Assembly (NCBI GenBank): GCA_900756555.1 | Contig: CAAEKP010000079.1 | Coordinates: forward strand, 1-22,985 | Source of the DNA: Peptococcaceae bacterium | Lineage (GTDB): Bacteria; Bacillota; Peptococcia; Peptococcales; Peptococcaceae | Reading direction: 5' to 3' | Length of the DNA: 22,985 nucleotides | Shown here: positions 5,533-12,974 of the stretch, piece after piece | Position numbering within the stretch: position 1 is the first letter of the stretch | How the letters are laid out: the number at the start of each line of letters is the position of its first letter | Made by a program: the position numbers and the translations under genes | The notes under the pieces: model-generated | The model's database searches: none | What the model saw: the letters and a program-made list of their open reading frames with translations, nothing else | What the model was told of the DNA's origin: nothing

Positions 5533-6870
5533 ATGGCTGAGTTTAGCAATGATAAAATACTGCCGCAGAGTCTGGAAGCAGAGCAGGCTGTACTGGCGGC
5601 TATGTTTAATGACCGCGATGCAATTTTAGAAGTGATTCCGCTGTTAAAGGAATCGGATTTTTACCGGCATGACCATGGGGTGCTGTACGCCACCATGCGC
5701 CAGATGAATGAACAGAATGTGCCCATTGATTTGGTTACTATCACCGCTCAGCTGGACAAGGACGGTAATCTGGAAAAGGCCGGCGGTATCGCTTATGTGG
5801 CGCAGATTGCCAACTCGCTGGGCAGCGCCGCCAACATCACCCACTATGCCAATATTGTAAAGGAAAAAGCCGTGCTGCGTGATTTAATCAGCATTGCCAG
5901 CAATATTTCCAACCGCAGCTACGATGACACCGAGGAAACAGAAAAAATTCTGGACGATGCGGAACGCATGGTGCTGGAAATTTCCCAAAAACGGGCGCGC
6001 TCCGGCCTGGTGCCAATCTCTGAAGTAATTGACGCATCACTGAGCCAGCTGGAAATTTTATCGCAGAAAAAAGAAGGACTAACCGGGCTGACTTCCGGCT
6101 TTATTGATTTAGACCGCATGACATCAGGCTGGCAGAAGTCGGACTTTATTATTCTGGCTGCCCGCCCTGCCATGGGGAAAACAGCCTTTGCGCTGAATAT
6201 GGCGCAAAATGCTGCCATGGCAACCCATCAGCCTGTGGCTATCTTCAGCCTGGAAATGTCCAAGGAGCAGTTGGTAAATCGTATGGTTTCGTCTATGGCA
6301 GAAATTGACCAGCAGACATTGCGTAACGGGCGCATCTACGGCGACGACTGGGTACAGCTGGTCAACGCTATTGCGCCATTGGCAGAAGCGCCGGTTTACA
6401 TTGACGATACTCCTGCTATCTCTGTGCGTGAGGTTCGCGCCAAGGCACGCCGCCTGAAAACAGAAAAAGGACTGTCACTGGTCATCATCGACTATTTACA
6501 GCTGATGGGCAGCACCGGCCGCATTGAAAGCCGTCAGCAGGAAGTATCGCAAATTTCCCGCAGCCTGAAAGCGCTGGCCCGTGAACTGGATATTCCAATT
6601 ATTGCGCTGTCCCAGCTAAGCCGTTCTGTGGAACAGGGCACCGAGAAAAAGCCAAGCTTGAGCCACCTGCGTGAATCCGGCTCTCTGGAACAGGATGCCG
6701 ATATTGTAATGTTCATCTACCGTGACGAATATTATAACGAAGACTCCGACAAAAAAGGACAGGCCGAAATCATCATCGCCAAGCACAGAAACGGCGCCAC
6801 CGGCACCGTGGATTTAAGCTTCCGCAAAGAGTTCACCAAGTTTGGCAATTTAAGCCGCATACCGGGATAA
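5533..6870 (+). CDS. dnaB: Replicative DNA helicase DnaB (DnaC in Bacillus naming)
   Basis: The hexameric helicase unwinds DNA at the replication fork and recruits primase. ATG 5533 (MAEFSND) is preferred over an in-frame ATG at 5491, because AGGAGG at 5519-5524 sits 8 nt before it; this gives 445 residues, the usual length. The N-terminal domain (PQSLEAEQAVLAAMF) covers about 8-110. The RecA-like domain has Walker A ARPAMGKT at 210-217, FSLEMS near 238, Walker B LVIIDYLQLM at 316-325 and the SQLSRSVE motif, ending with the conserved AKHRNG segment. No intein or frameshift is seen. The gene stands alone between repeats and a terminator. DnaA-box-like sites upstream, one directly before the ribosome binding site, suggest that DnaA could control its expression. 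Confidence 0.97.
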   Translation: MAEFSNDKILPQSLEAEQAVLAAMFNDRDAILEVIPLLKESDFYRHDHGVLYATMRQMNEQNVPIDLVTITAQLDKDGNLEKAGGIAYVAQIANSLGSAANITHYANIVKEKAVLRDLISIASNISNRSYDDTEETEKILDDAERMVLEISQKRARSGLVPISEVIDASLSQLEILSQKKEGLTGLTSGFIDLDRMTSGWQKSDFIILAARPAMGKTAFALNMAQNAAMATHQPVAIFSLEMSKEQLVNRMVSSMAEIDQQTLRNGRIYGDDWVQLVNAIAPLAEAPVYIDDTPAISVREVRAKARRLKTEKGLSLVIIDYLQLMGSTGRIESRQQEVSQISRSLKALARELDIPIIALSQLSRSVEQGTEKKPSLSHLRESGSLEQDADIVMFIYRDEYYNEDSDKKGQAEIIIAKHRNGATGTVDLSFRKEFTKFGNLSRIPG

Positions 6871-6904
6871 AGATTAACATTTAATTTATTATGAAAATAA
6901 AGAA

Positions 6905-6965
6905 GGTAATATACGCCGTAAGGGCAAGCTTTTAAAGGTATTTTCGCCGTAAGGGCAGTAAAAGG
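6905..6965 (+). repeat. Two imperfect 31-bp direct repeats after dnaB
   Basis: CGCCGTAAGGGCA occurs at 6914-6926 and 6945-6957, within longer similar units that begin GGTA and end AAAGG. The pair lies between the dnaB stop and its terminator and resembles the other interspersed repeats of this window in containing a GC-rich core. Confidence 0.5.
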
Positions 6966-6993
6966 CACTCATTTTTGGTGAGTGCCTTTTATG
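6960..6993 (+). terminator. Terminator between dnaB and the anti-sigma gene, probably bidirectional
   Basis: Stem AAAAGGCACTCA (6960-6971) pairs perfectly with TGAGTGCCTTTT (6979-6990) around a 7-base loop. The four T residues are in the stem and more T-rich sequence follows on the plus strand. It lies between the converging ends of dnaB and the gene ending at 7013. Confidence 0.8.
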
Positions 6994-7012
6994 TTGCCTT
7001 CTTTTATTTATT

Positions 7013-7819
7013 TTACCGTCCACCATGATACCCATGATGGCCTTGCCCGTTGCCATTGCTATTATTGCTGTTATTGCTATTATCAGTGCTGCCATTGTTA
7101 TTGTTTCCGCTTTGTCTGTTCTGCCCGTGATGGTTCTGTTCTGCTTTGCACTGACCGATGTAACGGTTCATCTCACCCATGGTCATGTTCTGGCAGTCCT
7201 CCACGGTGACAGTAGTATCATACCCCTGCAACTCCAGATAGGTGGCATATTTGCCAAAGGATAAGCCGTGCTGATGAGCCTGATGCACTTTGTTCATGTC
7301 TGTGTTCATGCCGCGGCAGGTGCGATTATACGCATTGCCTGCCTCTGCTGCTTCAATGCCGGATATCAGTTTCTGTTCCCGGGAGGTGTTTACGGAGGCC
7401 ACGGTAAAGGTCAGCTGATTTTCGCTGGTCAGATAGGGCTGCATTGCTTTGCTGTCCACCAGTGTGTCAATGGCCTGCGTGTAAGTCTGCCCATGGACGG
7501 ATACCGTATTCAGCAGGCGCTGCCCGTCGCTGTTGTAAGCTGTGGCCTCCACCACGCGGTCTAACCGATTGAGCGACAGCTCTATGGATGGATTAATGTC
7601 CATGCTGATGTAGGATACCGGCGTTTGCACTGCATGATAGCCACCTGCGCCCAACAGGCACAGCAACAGCGCCAGGGCAGGCAGGGCTTTCCCTGGCAGA
7701 AGCCTGCGCGTAACACGCTGCCGTTTTTGCCGTTCATCAGCCAGATAACGCCTGGTGGACGCTTTCAGCTCATCGCTGGCCTTGACGGCAGCAAAGGCTT
7801 TCTGTATCTCATTGGTCAA
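7013..7819 (-). CDS. RsgI-like membrane anti-sigma factor with an Asn/Gly/His-rich tail
   Basis: A TTG at 7819 fits the GGGAGG site (8 nt spacing) better than the GTG at 7828, which overlaps that site; the product is then 268 residues. A cytoplasmic N-terminal segment of about 40 residues, which should bind the sigma factor, is followed by one membrane helix (PALALLLCLLGAGG, near 45-60) and an extracytoplasmic domain with YISMDINPSIELSLN and DRVVEATAYNSDG, the signature of the RsgI central domain. The last 40 residues are almost only N, G, S, H and Q and end in GHHGYHGGR. RsgI proteins hold an ECF or SigI-type sigma factor at the membrane until an outside signal arrives. The start overlaps the end of the sigma gene, so the two are coupled. 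Asn-rich coding makes 7040-7125 a trinucleotide-like low-complexity tract. Confidence 0.85.
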   Translation of the reverse strand: MTNEIQKAFAAVKASDELKASTRRYLADERQKRQRVTRRLLPGKALPALALLLCLLGAGGYHAVQTPVSYISMDINPSIELSLNRLDRVVEATAYNSDGQRLLNTVSVHGQTYTQAIDTLVDSKAMQPYLTSENQLTFTVASVNTSREQKLISGIEAAEAGNAYNRTCRGMNTDMNKVHQAHQHGLSFGKYATYLELQGYDTTVTVEDCQNMTMGEMNRYIGQCKAEQNHHGQNRQSGNNNNGSTDNSNNSNNSNGNGQGHHGYHGGR

Positions 7820-8294
7820 GCGCGTCACCTCCCAGTGTTTCTTTTAAAATTGCTCTGCCGCGGGACAATAGCGAATAGACGGTGTTTTCCTTTTTGCTTA
7901 AAATAGCGCCAATCTCCGCCGCATTGTAGCCCTCATAGTAATGCAGATAAATCACGTCCCGATATTTATCCGGCAAGGATAATACGCTGTGCAGGATGCT
8001 GCGCTGTTCCTCGTTTATGTAGTCTGCTTCCTCCGCCAGCACCTCCAACGGTACCGTTTTGCGCCGGAAAAAACTTTTTAAATGGTCTTTGCAGGCGTTT
8101 ACCGCCACTCTGATCAGCCAGGCTTTTTCATGCTCCGCCGTGGTAAATGCTTTATCGTACAGCAGATACTTCAAAAATACCGTCTGAAAAATGTCCTCCG
8201 TATCCGCATAATTCTTCAAATGATAAAAGCAGATGCGCCGAACCATATCCGCGTACAATTCCACGGCCTGATTTACTTCCTGTTCACTGCGCAT
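7809..8294 (-). CDS. ECF-type RNA polymerase sigma factor
   Basis: The 161-residue protein has sigma region 2 at about 10-75 (DMVRRICFYHLKN, DTEDIFQTVFLKYL) and region 4 at about 100-155 (LPDKYRDVIYLHYYEGYNAAEIGAILSKKENTVYSLLSRGRAIL), with no region 3, as in group 4 sigma factors. GGAGGG stands before ATG 8294. Its end overlaps the start of the anti-sigma gene, the usual sigma/anti-sigma order. The target genes are not shown by the sequence; the small secreted protein gene just upstream on the same strand is the obvious candidate. A dispersed palindromic repeat sits in its promoter region and may supply promoter elements. Confidence 0.92.
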   Translation of the reverse strand: MRSEQEVNQAVELYADMVRRICFYHLKNYADTEDIFQTVFLKYLLYDKAFTTAEHEKAWLIRVAVNACKDHLKSFFRRKTVPLEVLAEEADYINEEQRSILHSVLSLPDKYRDVIYLHYYEGYNAAEIGAILSKKENTVYSLLSRGRAILKETLGGDALDQ

Positions 8295-8316
8295 CCGCTT
8301 CCCTCCTAAAAAGTAC

Positions 8317-8389
8317 CTGTCATTTCAACCGAAGTGGAGAAATCTTTTATGTAATGATAACGATCTCTCAGCTGCGCTCAAGATGACAA
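8317..8389. repeat. MITE-like or REP-like palindromic repeat upstream of the sigma gene
   Basis: Arms 8319-8345 (tgtcatttcaaccgaagtgg...) and 8362-8388 are imperfect 27-base inverted repeats that can fold into one hairpin. Very similar palindromes beginning TGTCATTTC and ending GATGACA-like sequence are, from memory, common intergenic elements in many Bacteria. On the minus strand the right arm contains TTGAGC-N16-TATCAT (plus 8354-8381), which could serve as a promoter for the sigma gene. Confidence 0.6.
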
Positions 8390-8403
8390 ACATTTAATTC
8401 GTT

Positions 8404-8772
8404 CTATATATTCAAACCTCTGCCATGATGACCATGACCAGTATGATTGTTCATGGTGTTGGTCTGAGGGACAGCGCTGCCGCTGTCATTGCCATTGTTG
8501 CCGTTGTTGTAGTTCCAGCAATGGCCTCTGCCATTTCTGTGATGTCCGTAACCACCATTGCCATACTGACAATAGCTGCTGCCGTCTTTATGGTAAGCTT
8601 CCCAATTATCACAAACACCGTCATTGTTGGCATCCACAAACTGATGATAGCATGGTGCAGCTGCCGCAGCATTCGCCTTTGCCGTATCATTCGCTTCATT
8701 CGCCGCAAAAGCAGCCGTTCCCGCCGTAAACATCAGCGCAGCAACCGCGCCAGCAATCATTATTTTTTTCAT
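8404..8772 (-). CDS. Small secreted EF-hand protein, His/Gly/Asn-rich
   Basis: The start is ATG 8772 (MKKIMIAGA), with GGAGG 9-13 nt upstream; a longer reading from 8847 lacks a site and would bury the signal peptide. Residues 1-24 are a signal peptide ending AFA. A perfect 12-residue EF-hand loop, D47-x-N49-x-D51-G-x-x-D55-x-x-E58 (DANNDGVCDNWE), follows, flanked by cysteines 41, 54, 68 and 85. The rest (about 65-122) is rich in H, G and N and ends HTGHGHHGRGLNI. Length is 122 residues. The composition and terminal GHHG motif mirror the tail of the anti-sigma factor at 7013, so both may bind the same metal or partner. I do not recognise a named family beyond the EF-hand loop. The gene is 109 bp upstream of the sigma gene in the same direction. 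Confidence 0.85.
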   Translation of the reverse strand: MKKIMIAGAVAALMFTAGTAAFAANEANDTAKANAAAAAPCYHQFVDANNDGVCDNWEAYHKDGSSYCQYGNGGYGHHRNGRGHCWNYNNGNNGNDSGSAVPQTNTMNNHTGHGHHGRGLNI

Positions 8773-8848
8773 GTAACATACCTCCGCATTGTATATTTTG
8801 TTCACCCTTCTATCTACAATACGATTGAGCAACATAAATCCTTGCATT

Positions 8849-8871
8849 GACGGGAAAAATTTTTAAGTTAC
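8849..8871 (-). promoter_or_regulatory. Possible ECF promoter for the EF-hand protein gene
   Basis: On the minus strand GTAAC (plus 8867-8871), an A/T tract and CGTC (plus 8849-8852) resemble an ECF promoter (AAC -35 core, CGTC -10 core). The spacing of 14 bp is shorter than the usual 16-17, and no copy of this motif is evident before the sigma gene. The -35 half is also one arm of a dyad GTTACTG/CAGTAAC (8867-8873 and 8899-8905). Confidence 0.25.
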
Positions 8872-8924
8872 TGCAATTTCGCTGGTAAATATACATTACA
8901 GTAACCATTTATTCTTTTTATTGT

Positions 8925-10136
8925 TTAATATGCGTCACTCAACAGAAAATCTGCTATATGCATGGTGTGAATCCCTTCATAATTGCCACCTGCATAAATA
9001 TCTGTGCGCAACACATATTTGGGATAATTATCGCGAATATCCAGCAGCCGTCCGTATTCGCGCTGTTCGGTTTCCGGCGAATTAATCTGCTGGGCAATTT
9101 GGATATACAGCTTATTCTCCTGCCGCACAGCTACAAAGTCTATTTCAAACTGGTTGCTCTTGCCTACATACACCGTATAACCCCGGCGTAATAATTCTAA
9201 ATAAACCACGTTTTCCAGCATAGCAGCCACACTGTCTGATGTGTAACCCAACACACTGTAGCGCAGCGCTGGATCCGCCAGATAAAATTTTTCCTGTGTT
9301 TTTAAAATTTCCTTGCCCTGTAAATCATACCGAAAACAACGATGAATCAAATAAGCACTTTGCAATTTGCTCAAGTAATTATAGATGGTTTCATTGTCCA
9401 ATGTGCGCTGTTCACTTTTCAGATATTTTGAGATGGTGGCCGCTGAAAAAGAGCGCCCCACATTGTCCAGTACAAATTTTACAATGCGCTCCAATTGGTC
9501 TACCTTGCGAATCTGATTGCGCCGTACAATGTCTGTAAAAACAGTGGAATTGTAAATATCCTTTACGATAGTATACACTTCATCGGCGCTGTATTCCTGC
9601 AAATGTACAGCAGGGAATCCGCCCAATCGGATATAGTTTGCCAGTTCTGTATAGCTATCTGCTGTTGTTGTATAAGTTTGCTTAAAGGTCAGATATTCCG
9701 CAAAGGACAGAGGGTATATCTGAAATGATACATAGCGCCCGGTTAAATAGGTGGCGATCTCCGATGACATCATGCGCGAATTGGAGCCAGTTACATAAAT
9801 ATCTACATTATAACCAGACATCAGCGAATTGATTGCTTTTTCCCAGTCGGGCACTTCCTGCACCTCGTCCAAAAACAGATACACTTTATGTTCTGGTAAA
9901 AGTTTTTCCTTCAGGAAATCAAATAATCGTTTTGCTGTGTTGATGTCGTCATATTCCAGAGAGTCAAAGCTATAATAAAAGATACACTCCTCTGAAATCC
10001 CCTGTTGTTTCAATTTCTGCATCAGCAATTTCATAATGGTGGATTTGCCACAGCGACGCACCCCGGTAAAAATCTTTACAAAGGGACTATCCACATAGGG
10101 CATAATTTTCTCTATATAAGCAGGTCTGTCTATCAT
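8925..10136 (-). CDS. AAA-family ATPase with DUF4143 C-terminal domain
   Basis: The 403-residue protein belongs to the AAA_14/DUF4143 group. The N-terminal ATPase has Walker A GVRRCGKST at 25-33, Walker B VYLFLDEVQ at 85-93, the VTGSNS sensor at 115-120 and LTGRY near 132. The C-terminal half (about 210-395) is DUF4143, with a winged-helix-like part and the nuclease-like EIDFVA...KLYIQIA segment. These proteins are abundant in anaerobic gut bacteria and their role is unknown; a DNA-related role is guessed from the fold. GGAGGTG precedes ATG 10136. It is a single-gene unit with its own promoter and no relation to its neighbours is evident. Confidence 0.93.
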   Translation of the reverse strand: MIDRPAYIEKIMPYVDSPFVKIFTGVRRCGKSTIMKLLMQKLKQQGISEECIFYYSFDSLEYDDINTAKRLFDFLKEKLLPEHKVYLFLDEVQEVPDWEKAINSLMSGYNVDIYVTGSNSRMMSSEIATYLTGRYVSFQIYPLSFAEYLTFKQTYTTTADSYTELANYIRLGGFPAVHLQEYSADEVYTIVKDIYNSTVFTDIVRRNQIRKVDQLERIVKFVLDNVGRSFSAATISKYLKSEQRTLDNETIYNYLSKLQSAYLIHRCFRYDLQGKEILKTQEKFYLADPALRYSVLGYTSDSVAAMLENVVYLELLRRGYTVYVGKSNQFEIDFVAVRQENKLYIQIAQQINSPETEQREYGRLLDIRDNYPKYVLRTDIYAGGNYEGIHTMHIADFLLSDAY

Positions 10137-10156
10137 ATTGCAACACCTCCTTTTAT

Positions 10157-10185
10157 AGTATAACCGCTTTTGCAGGCTATATCAA
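10157..10185 (-). promoter_or_regulatory. Sigma-A promoter of the DUF4143 ATPase gene
   Basis: On the minus strand TTGATA (plus 10180-10185) and TATACT (plus 10157-10162) are 17 bp apart; each differs from consensus at one base. The start point would fall near 10150, inside or just before the AGGAGG, so the leader would be only about 14 nt. Confidence 0.65.
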
Positions 10186-10257
10186 ACAGTATTTTTGGTT
10201 ATACTCCGTTATGTCGTGTCTGTGCATTTGTTTTTCAGGGTATATATAATTGAGCCA

Positions 10258-10296
10258 TAAAAAACTGCCGCACAGGAATACATCCCACGCAGCAGT
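10258..10296 (-). terminator. Terminator of the flavin reductase-rubredoxin gene
   Basis: On the minus strand ACTGCTGC pairs with GCGGCAGT (one G-T pair) across a loop of about 22 bases and runs into TTTTTT at plus 10259-10264, shortly after the stop codon at 10307. Confidence 0.65.
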
Positions 10297-10306
10297 AAGG
10301 TTTCTA

Positions 10307-10924
10307 CTATTCAACTTTCACAAACACGCTTGCCGGCTGTTTGCAGATTGGGCAGGTAAAATCATCGGTCAGTGGCCCTTCGTGGATATAACCGCAAACG
10401 GAACATCTCCACTGTTCGCCAGCCGCTGCTTTTGGTGCCGGTGCCTTCTGTTTCTTTACATCGCTGTGATAGTAAGCGTAAGTCATAGGTTCTTCTTTGG
10501 ATAATACCTGCGCGTCTACCAGTTCACAGATAAATAAGGTGTGTGTGCCGCAGTCCACGGTGTTTACCACTTTGGCGGACAATACGCCGGTGGTGTGCTC
10601 CGCCAGATAAGGCACCTGCTGGCTGTCCGTTACTACAGGCTGCCCGCTGGAGGCAAATTTATCGGCATCGCGGCTGCTCTGGAAGCCAAAGTTGGCAATC
10701 AAATCCATGTCCGCTGTTTTTGAAAGAATGGACACGGCTAATTTGCCGCTTTTCTGAATCATCTCATTGGTGTAATTATTTTTGTTCAGGCCCACGGCAA
10801 TCTGTACCGGGTCGCCGGTAATCTGCACAACCGTGTTGGCGGTGCAGCCAGCGGCAGCACCTTCAAATTCGGTGCTGATAACATATAGTCCATAACTTAA
10901 CTGAAAAAGTGCTTTTGTATCCAT
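10307..10924 (-). CDS. Flavin reductase-like domain fused to rubredoxin (high-molecular-weight rubredoxin type)
   Basis: The 205-residue protein has an FMN-binding flavin reductase domain at about 1-155 (GLYVISTEF, GCTANTVVQIT, SILS) and a C-terminal rubredoxin at 171-205 with iron ligands Cys174, Cys177, Cys191 and Cys194 (WRCSVCGYIHEG, CPICKQPASVF). A linker rich in A, K and P joins them. The architecture matches the Hrb protein of acetogens, which passes electrons from NADH to flavodiiron proteins that reduce oxygen or nitric oxide; that role here is inferred from family. It acts in the cytoplasm and fits an anaerobic host. GGAGG precedes ATG 10924. No flavodiiron gene is adjacent. A large palindrome lies in its upstream region. 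Confidence 0.92.
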   Translation of the reverse strand: MDTKALFQLSYGLYVISTEFEGAAAGCTANTVVQITGDPVQIAVGLNKNNYTNEMIQKSGKLAVSILSKTADMDLIANFGFQSSRDADKFASSGQPVVTDSQQVPYLAEHTTGVLSAKVVNTVDCGTHTLFICELVDAQVLSKEEPMTYAYYHSDVKKQKAPAPKAAAGEQWRCSVCGYIHEGPLTDDFTCPICKQPASVFVKVE

Positions 10925-10945
10925 AGTATGTTTCCTCCTGCATCG

Positions 10946-10993
10946 TATATTGGTAATAATTGTGTAAATAAAAACGGTATTATTACTAATATA
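10946..10993. promoter_or_regulatory. Long palindrome between the rubredoxin gene and the gene upstream
   Basis: Arms tatattggtaataat (10946-10960) and attattactaatata (10979-10993) are complementary over 15 bases with a single G-T position, separated by 18 bases. It starts 22 bp before the rubredoxin start codon and 6 bp after the stop of the upstream gene. It lacks a T tract on the minus strand, so an operator for the redox gene is as likely as a terminator. Confidence 0.5.
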
Positions 10994-10998
10994 CCCAC

Positions 10999-11454
10999 TT
11001 ACAGAGCATCGAAAACATAGCGCACCGGATATTTTTCCGCATATTGCTTTAAGTCGCGAATCCAGTTATCCATTTCAGCATAGCTCATGGAAACTGCCAC
11101 CCGCGTTTCATGCTGTTGTTCTGCCGGGCAACGGAACTCCAGGTGCAGATGAAATTCTAACGTGATGTCGTGTGCCGTGCGTTCTGTCATGCAAACATAC
11201 AAGCTGGGTTCTTCAAAATCGAAATAGCGATTCTGTGCCAGATTTTCTTTCAGTGCCTGTAACCAGTCGATAAAACAATTTAACTCATTGGAGAGCATCA
11301 CTGGCGCTGTTGCCTGCCACTGTACCGCTGGTGTCTGCACACCAATGGTAATCATTAACCAGTTGGCTTCAAAATAATTCTGGGCAACCTCAAGATGCTG
11401 ATAACCGTTTACCGTAAATTCAATCTGGTTTTCACCGTTTTGTCCAATGTACAT
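10999..11454 (-). CDS. Uncharacterised protein, possibly WapI-like immunity family
   Basis: ATG 11454 (MYIGQNGE) is preferred; AGGAG lies 11 nt upstream, whereas the GTG at 11466 is one base from it. The product has 151 residues and no signal or membrane segment. It shows alternating short beta-strands (ENQIEFTVNGYQ, WLMITIGVQ), the segment LSNELNCFIDWLQALKEN and FDFEEPSLYV, then LEFHLHLEFRCP. The order 'W-L-N/M-V/I ... L--EL--(F/L)IDWL ... F-EP-L' resembles WapI-type immunity proteins, which neutralise contact-dependent toxins, but the match is from memory and partial. No toxin gene lies near. It stands alone between the exporter gene and the rubredoxin gene. Confidence 0.6.
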   Translation of the reverse strand: MYIGQNGENQIEFTVNGYQHLEVAQNYFEANWLMITIGVQTPAVQWQATAPVMLSNELNCFIDWLQALKENLAQNRYFDFEEPSLYVCMTERTAHDITLEFHLHLEFRCPAEQQHETRVAVSMSYAEMDNWIRDLKQYAEKYPVRYVFDAL

Positions 11455-11521
11455 AGTACAACACACTCCTTTAAAACAAATTTAAAGACAAACTATATTA
11501 TTGCCTTAAATTGCGCGGTTG

Positions 11522-12481
11522 TCAACGATTTTCTGCACTATTGCTGCAAGATGTGGCAGTATTTTCAGCCGATGCGTCTTTTTTATCCCCGCCGGCTTTC
11601 CATGACAATAAAAACATGGTAGCCAGAATTAAAAACGAACCAATCCAGTCCATCTCATTGAACACCAAATGCAGCCCCACCACAGAGAAAAAAGCGGAAG
11701 CCAATGGCTCAATGCAGGCAAACAGGCTGGCGTAAGTTGCGCCAATCATGGTAACACTGACCAGATAAAGATAAAAGGAACCAAAGGTGGCAAACAGTAT
11801 GATAAAGACCACCATCAAAAACGCAGGCAAATCCATGGAGCCGGTAAATTTCCAGAAAGGATGATAAAAATTGATCGCGATGCCGCCCAGAAGCATGGAC
11901 CAGCCCACAATAACCGGGGAACCCCAGCGCAGCTGTAAGCTGCCGGGATACACGGTGTAAAAGGCCATGGCCACCGCGGACACCAGCCCCCAGATTAATG
12001 CCTCGGTGGTGATGTTCAGGGTATGTGGATCACCGTGTGTTACCAGCAGAAAGGTGCCCAGCAACGCCATTACAATCGCCAGCGCTTCTTTTCTGGCAGG
12101 CAGCTTGCGGCTTGCCACAGCAGTGCCCAGCACAATCAGACATGGGAACAGATACTGCAAAATGGTAGCAGTTGGCGCGTTAGATTTGGCAATGGACACA
12201 AAGTAAGTCAGCTGCACAGCCATCATCCCGAAGATGGCAAAAATCACTAAACGCAAAGTATCCCGTTTATCGTGAAAAATTGCCAGTGTTTTCTCTTTGC
12301 TCCAGTAAAAGCTGATGGCGAGCATCAGCGTGCCGGAAATCAGCAGACGCACTGTAACCAGCCATTCCGCGCTTATCCCTTGCTGTTGGAACAGATACTG
12401 ACCAAACACGCCGCTCAGCCCCCACAATACACCGGGAATCAAGGCCAGCAGCGCACCGATGATAAAACTTTTTTGATTCAT
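11522..12481 (-). CDS. DMT-superfamily (EamA) transporter
   Basis: The 319-residue protein starts at ATG 12481 (MNQKSFIIG), preceded by GAGGGAG, and has ten predicted membrane segments forming two EamA halves. The first half begins ALIPGVLWGLSGVFGQYLF and carries NAPTATILQYLFP; the second half carries VSVTMIGATYASLFACIEPLASAFFSVVGL. Both are classic EamA signatures of small-metabolite exporters such as RhaT/YdcZ-like permeases. The C-terminus is a charged tail (KAGGDKKDASAEN). The substrate cannot be told. The start codon is 13 nt after the rlmH stop, so the two are co-transcribed. Confidence 0.92.
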   Translation of the reverse strand: MNQKSFIIGALLALIPGVLWGLSGVFGQYLFQQQGISAEWLVTVRLLISGTLMLAISFYWSKEKTLAIFHDKRDTLRLVIFAIFGMMAVQLTYFVSIAKSNAPTATILQYLFPCLIVLGTAVASRKLPARKEALAIVMALLGTFLLVTHGDPHTLNITTEALIWGLVSAVAMAFYTVYPGSLQLRWGSPVIVGWSMLLGGIAINFYHPFWKFTGSMDLPAFLMVVFIILFATFGSFYLYLVSVTMIGATYASLFACIEPLASAFFSVVGLHLVFNEMDWIGSFLILATMFLLSWKAGGDKKDASAENTATSCSNSAENR

Positions 12482-12494
12482 GATTTTTCTCCCT

Positions 12495-12974
12495 CTATTT
12501 ATGATATGGTTCACCCTTGATGATGCGATAGCTACGATACAGCTGCTCCACCAAAATCAGCCGCATCAGCTGATGCGGGAAAGTCATCCTGGAAAAGGAC
12601 AGCAGCAAATCCGCCTGCTTCAGGATGGACGCATCCAGCCCCAATGAGCCGCCAATCACTAAGGTGACATGGCTTTTACCTGCCAGGCCTAGCTTGTTGA
12701 TATGATCAGCAAGCTGCTCTGATGTGAACTGTTTGCCCTCAATGGCCAGCGCAATGAGATAGGTATCCTCTTTGATGTATTTCTGGATGCGCTGCGCTTC
12801 TTTGGCTTTAATCTGCAATTCCTCCGCCTCTGACGCACCGTCCGGCGTCTGCTCATCGGCCACCTCCACAATCTCCACCGTGGCGTAGCGCTGCAATCGT
12901 TTCATATATTCGGCAATACCGTCTTTCAGATATTTTTCTTTTAATTTCCCTACTGTAATAATTTGAAATTTCAT
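12495..12974 (-). CDS. rlmH: 23S rRNA (pseudouridine-1915 N3)-methyltransferase
   Basis: RlmH methylates pseudouridine 1915 in helix 69 of 23S rRNA using S-adenosylmethionine. The start MKFQIITVGK at 12974 gives 159 residues, exactly the family length; an in-frame ATG at 13028 would add a charged, non-conserved stretch. The SPOUT knot carries LVIGGSLGLD at 106-114 and the C-terminus is the signature RMTFPHQLMRLILVEQLYRSYRIIKGEPYHK. In staphylococci the end of this gene is the SCC attachment site; nothing is inserted here, because the transporter gene follows 13 nt later. The Shine-Dalgarno is weak (GAGGAAACGGG upstream). Confidence 0.97.
   Translation of the reverse strand: MKFQIITVGKLKEKYLKDGIAEYMKRLQRYATVEIVEVADEQTPDGASEAEELQIKAKEAQRIQKYIKEDTYLIALAIEGKQFTSEQLADHINKLGLAGKSHVTLVIGGSLGLDASILKQADLLLSFSRMTFPHQLMRLILVEQLYRSYRIIKGEPYHK

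Noticed and set aside
7022..7130. A trinucleotide microsatellite in non-coding DNA.
   Set aside because: It is the Asn/Ser/Gly codon run of the anti-sigma factor tail and is explained by coding.
12495..12515. SCC-type attachment sequence at the 3' end of rlmH (ggtgaaccatatcataaa resembles the staphylococcal att core).
   Set aside because: The resemblance follows from the conserved GEPYHK codons; the exporter gene follows after 13 bp and no recombinase or second att copy is present.
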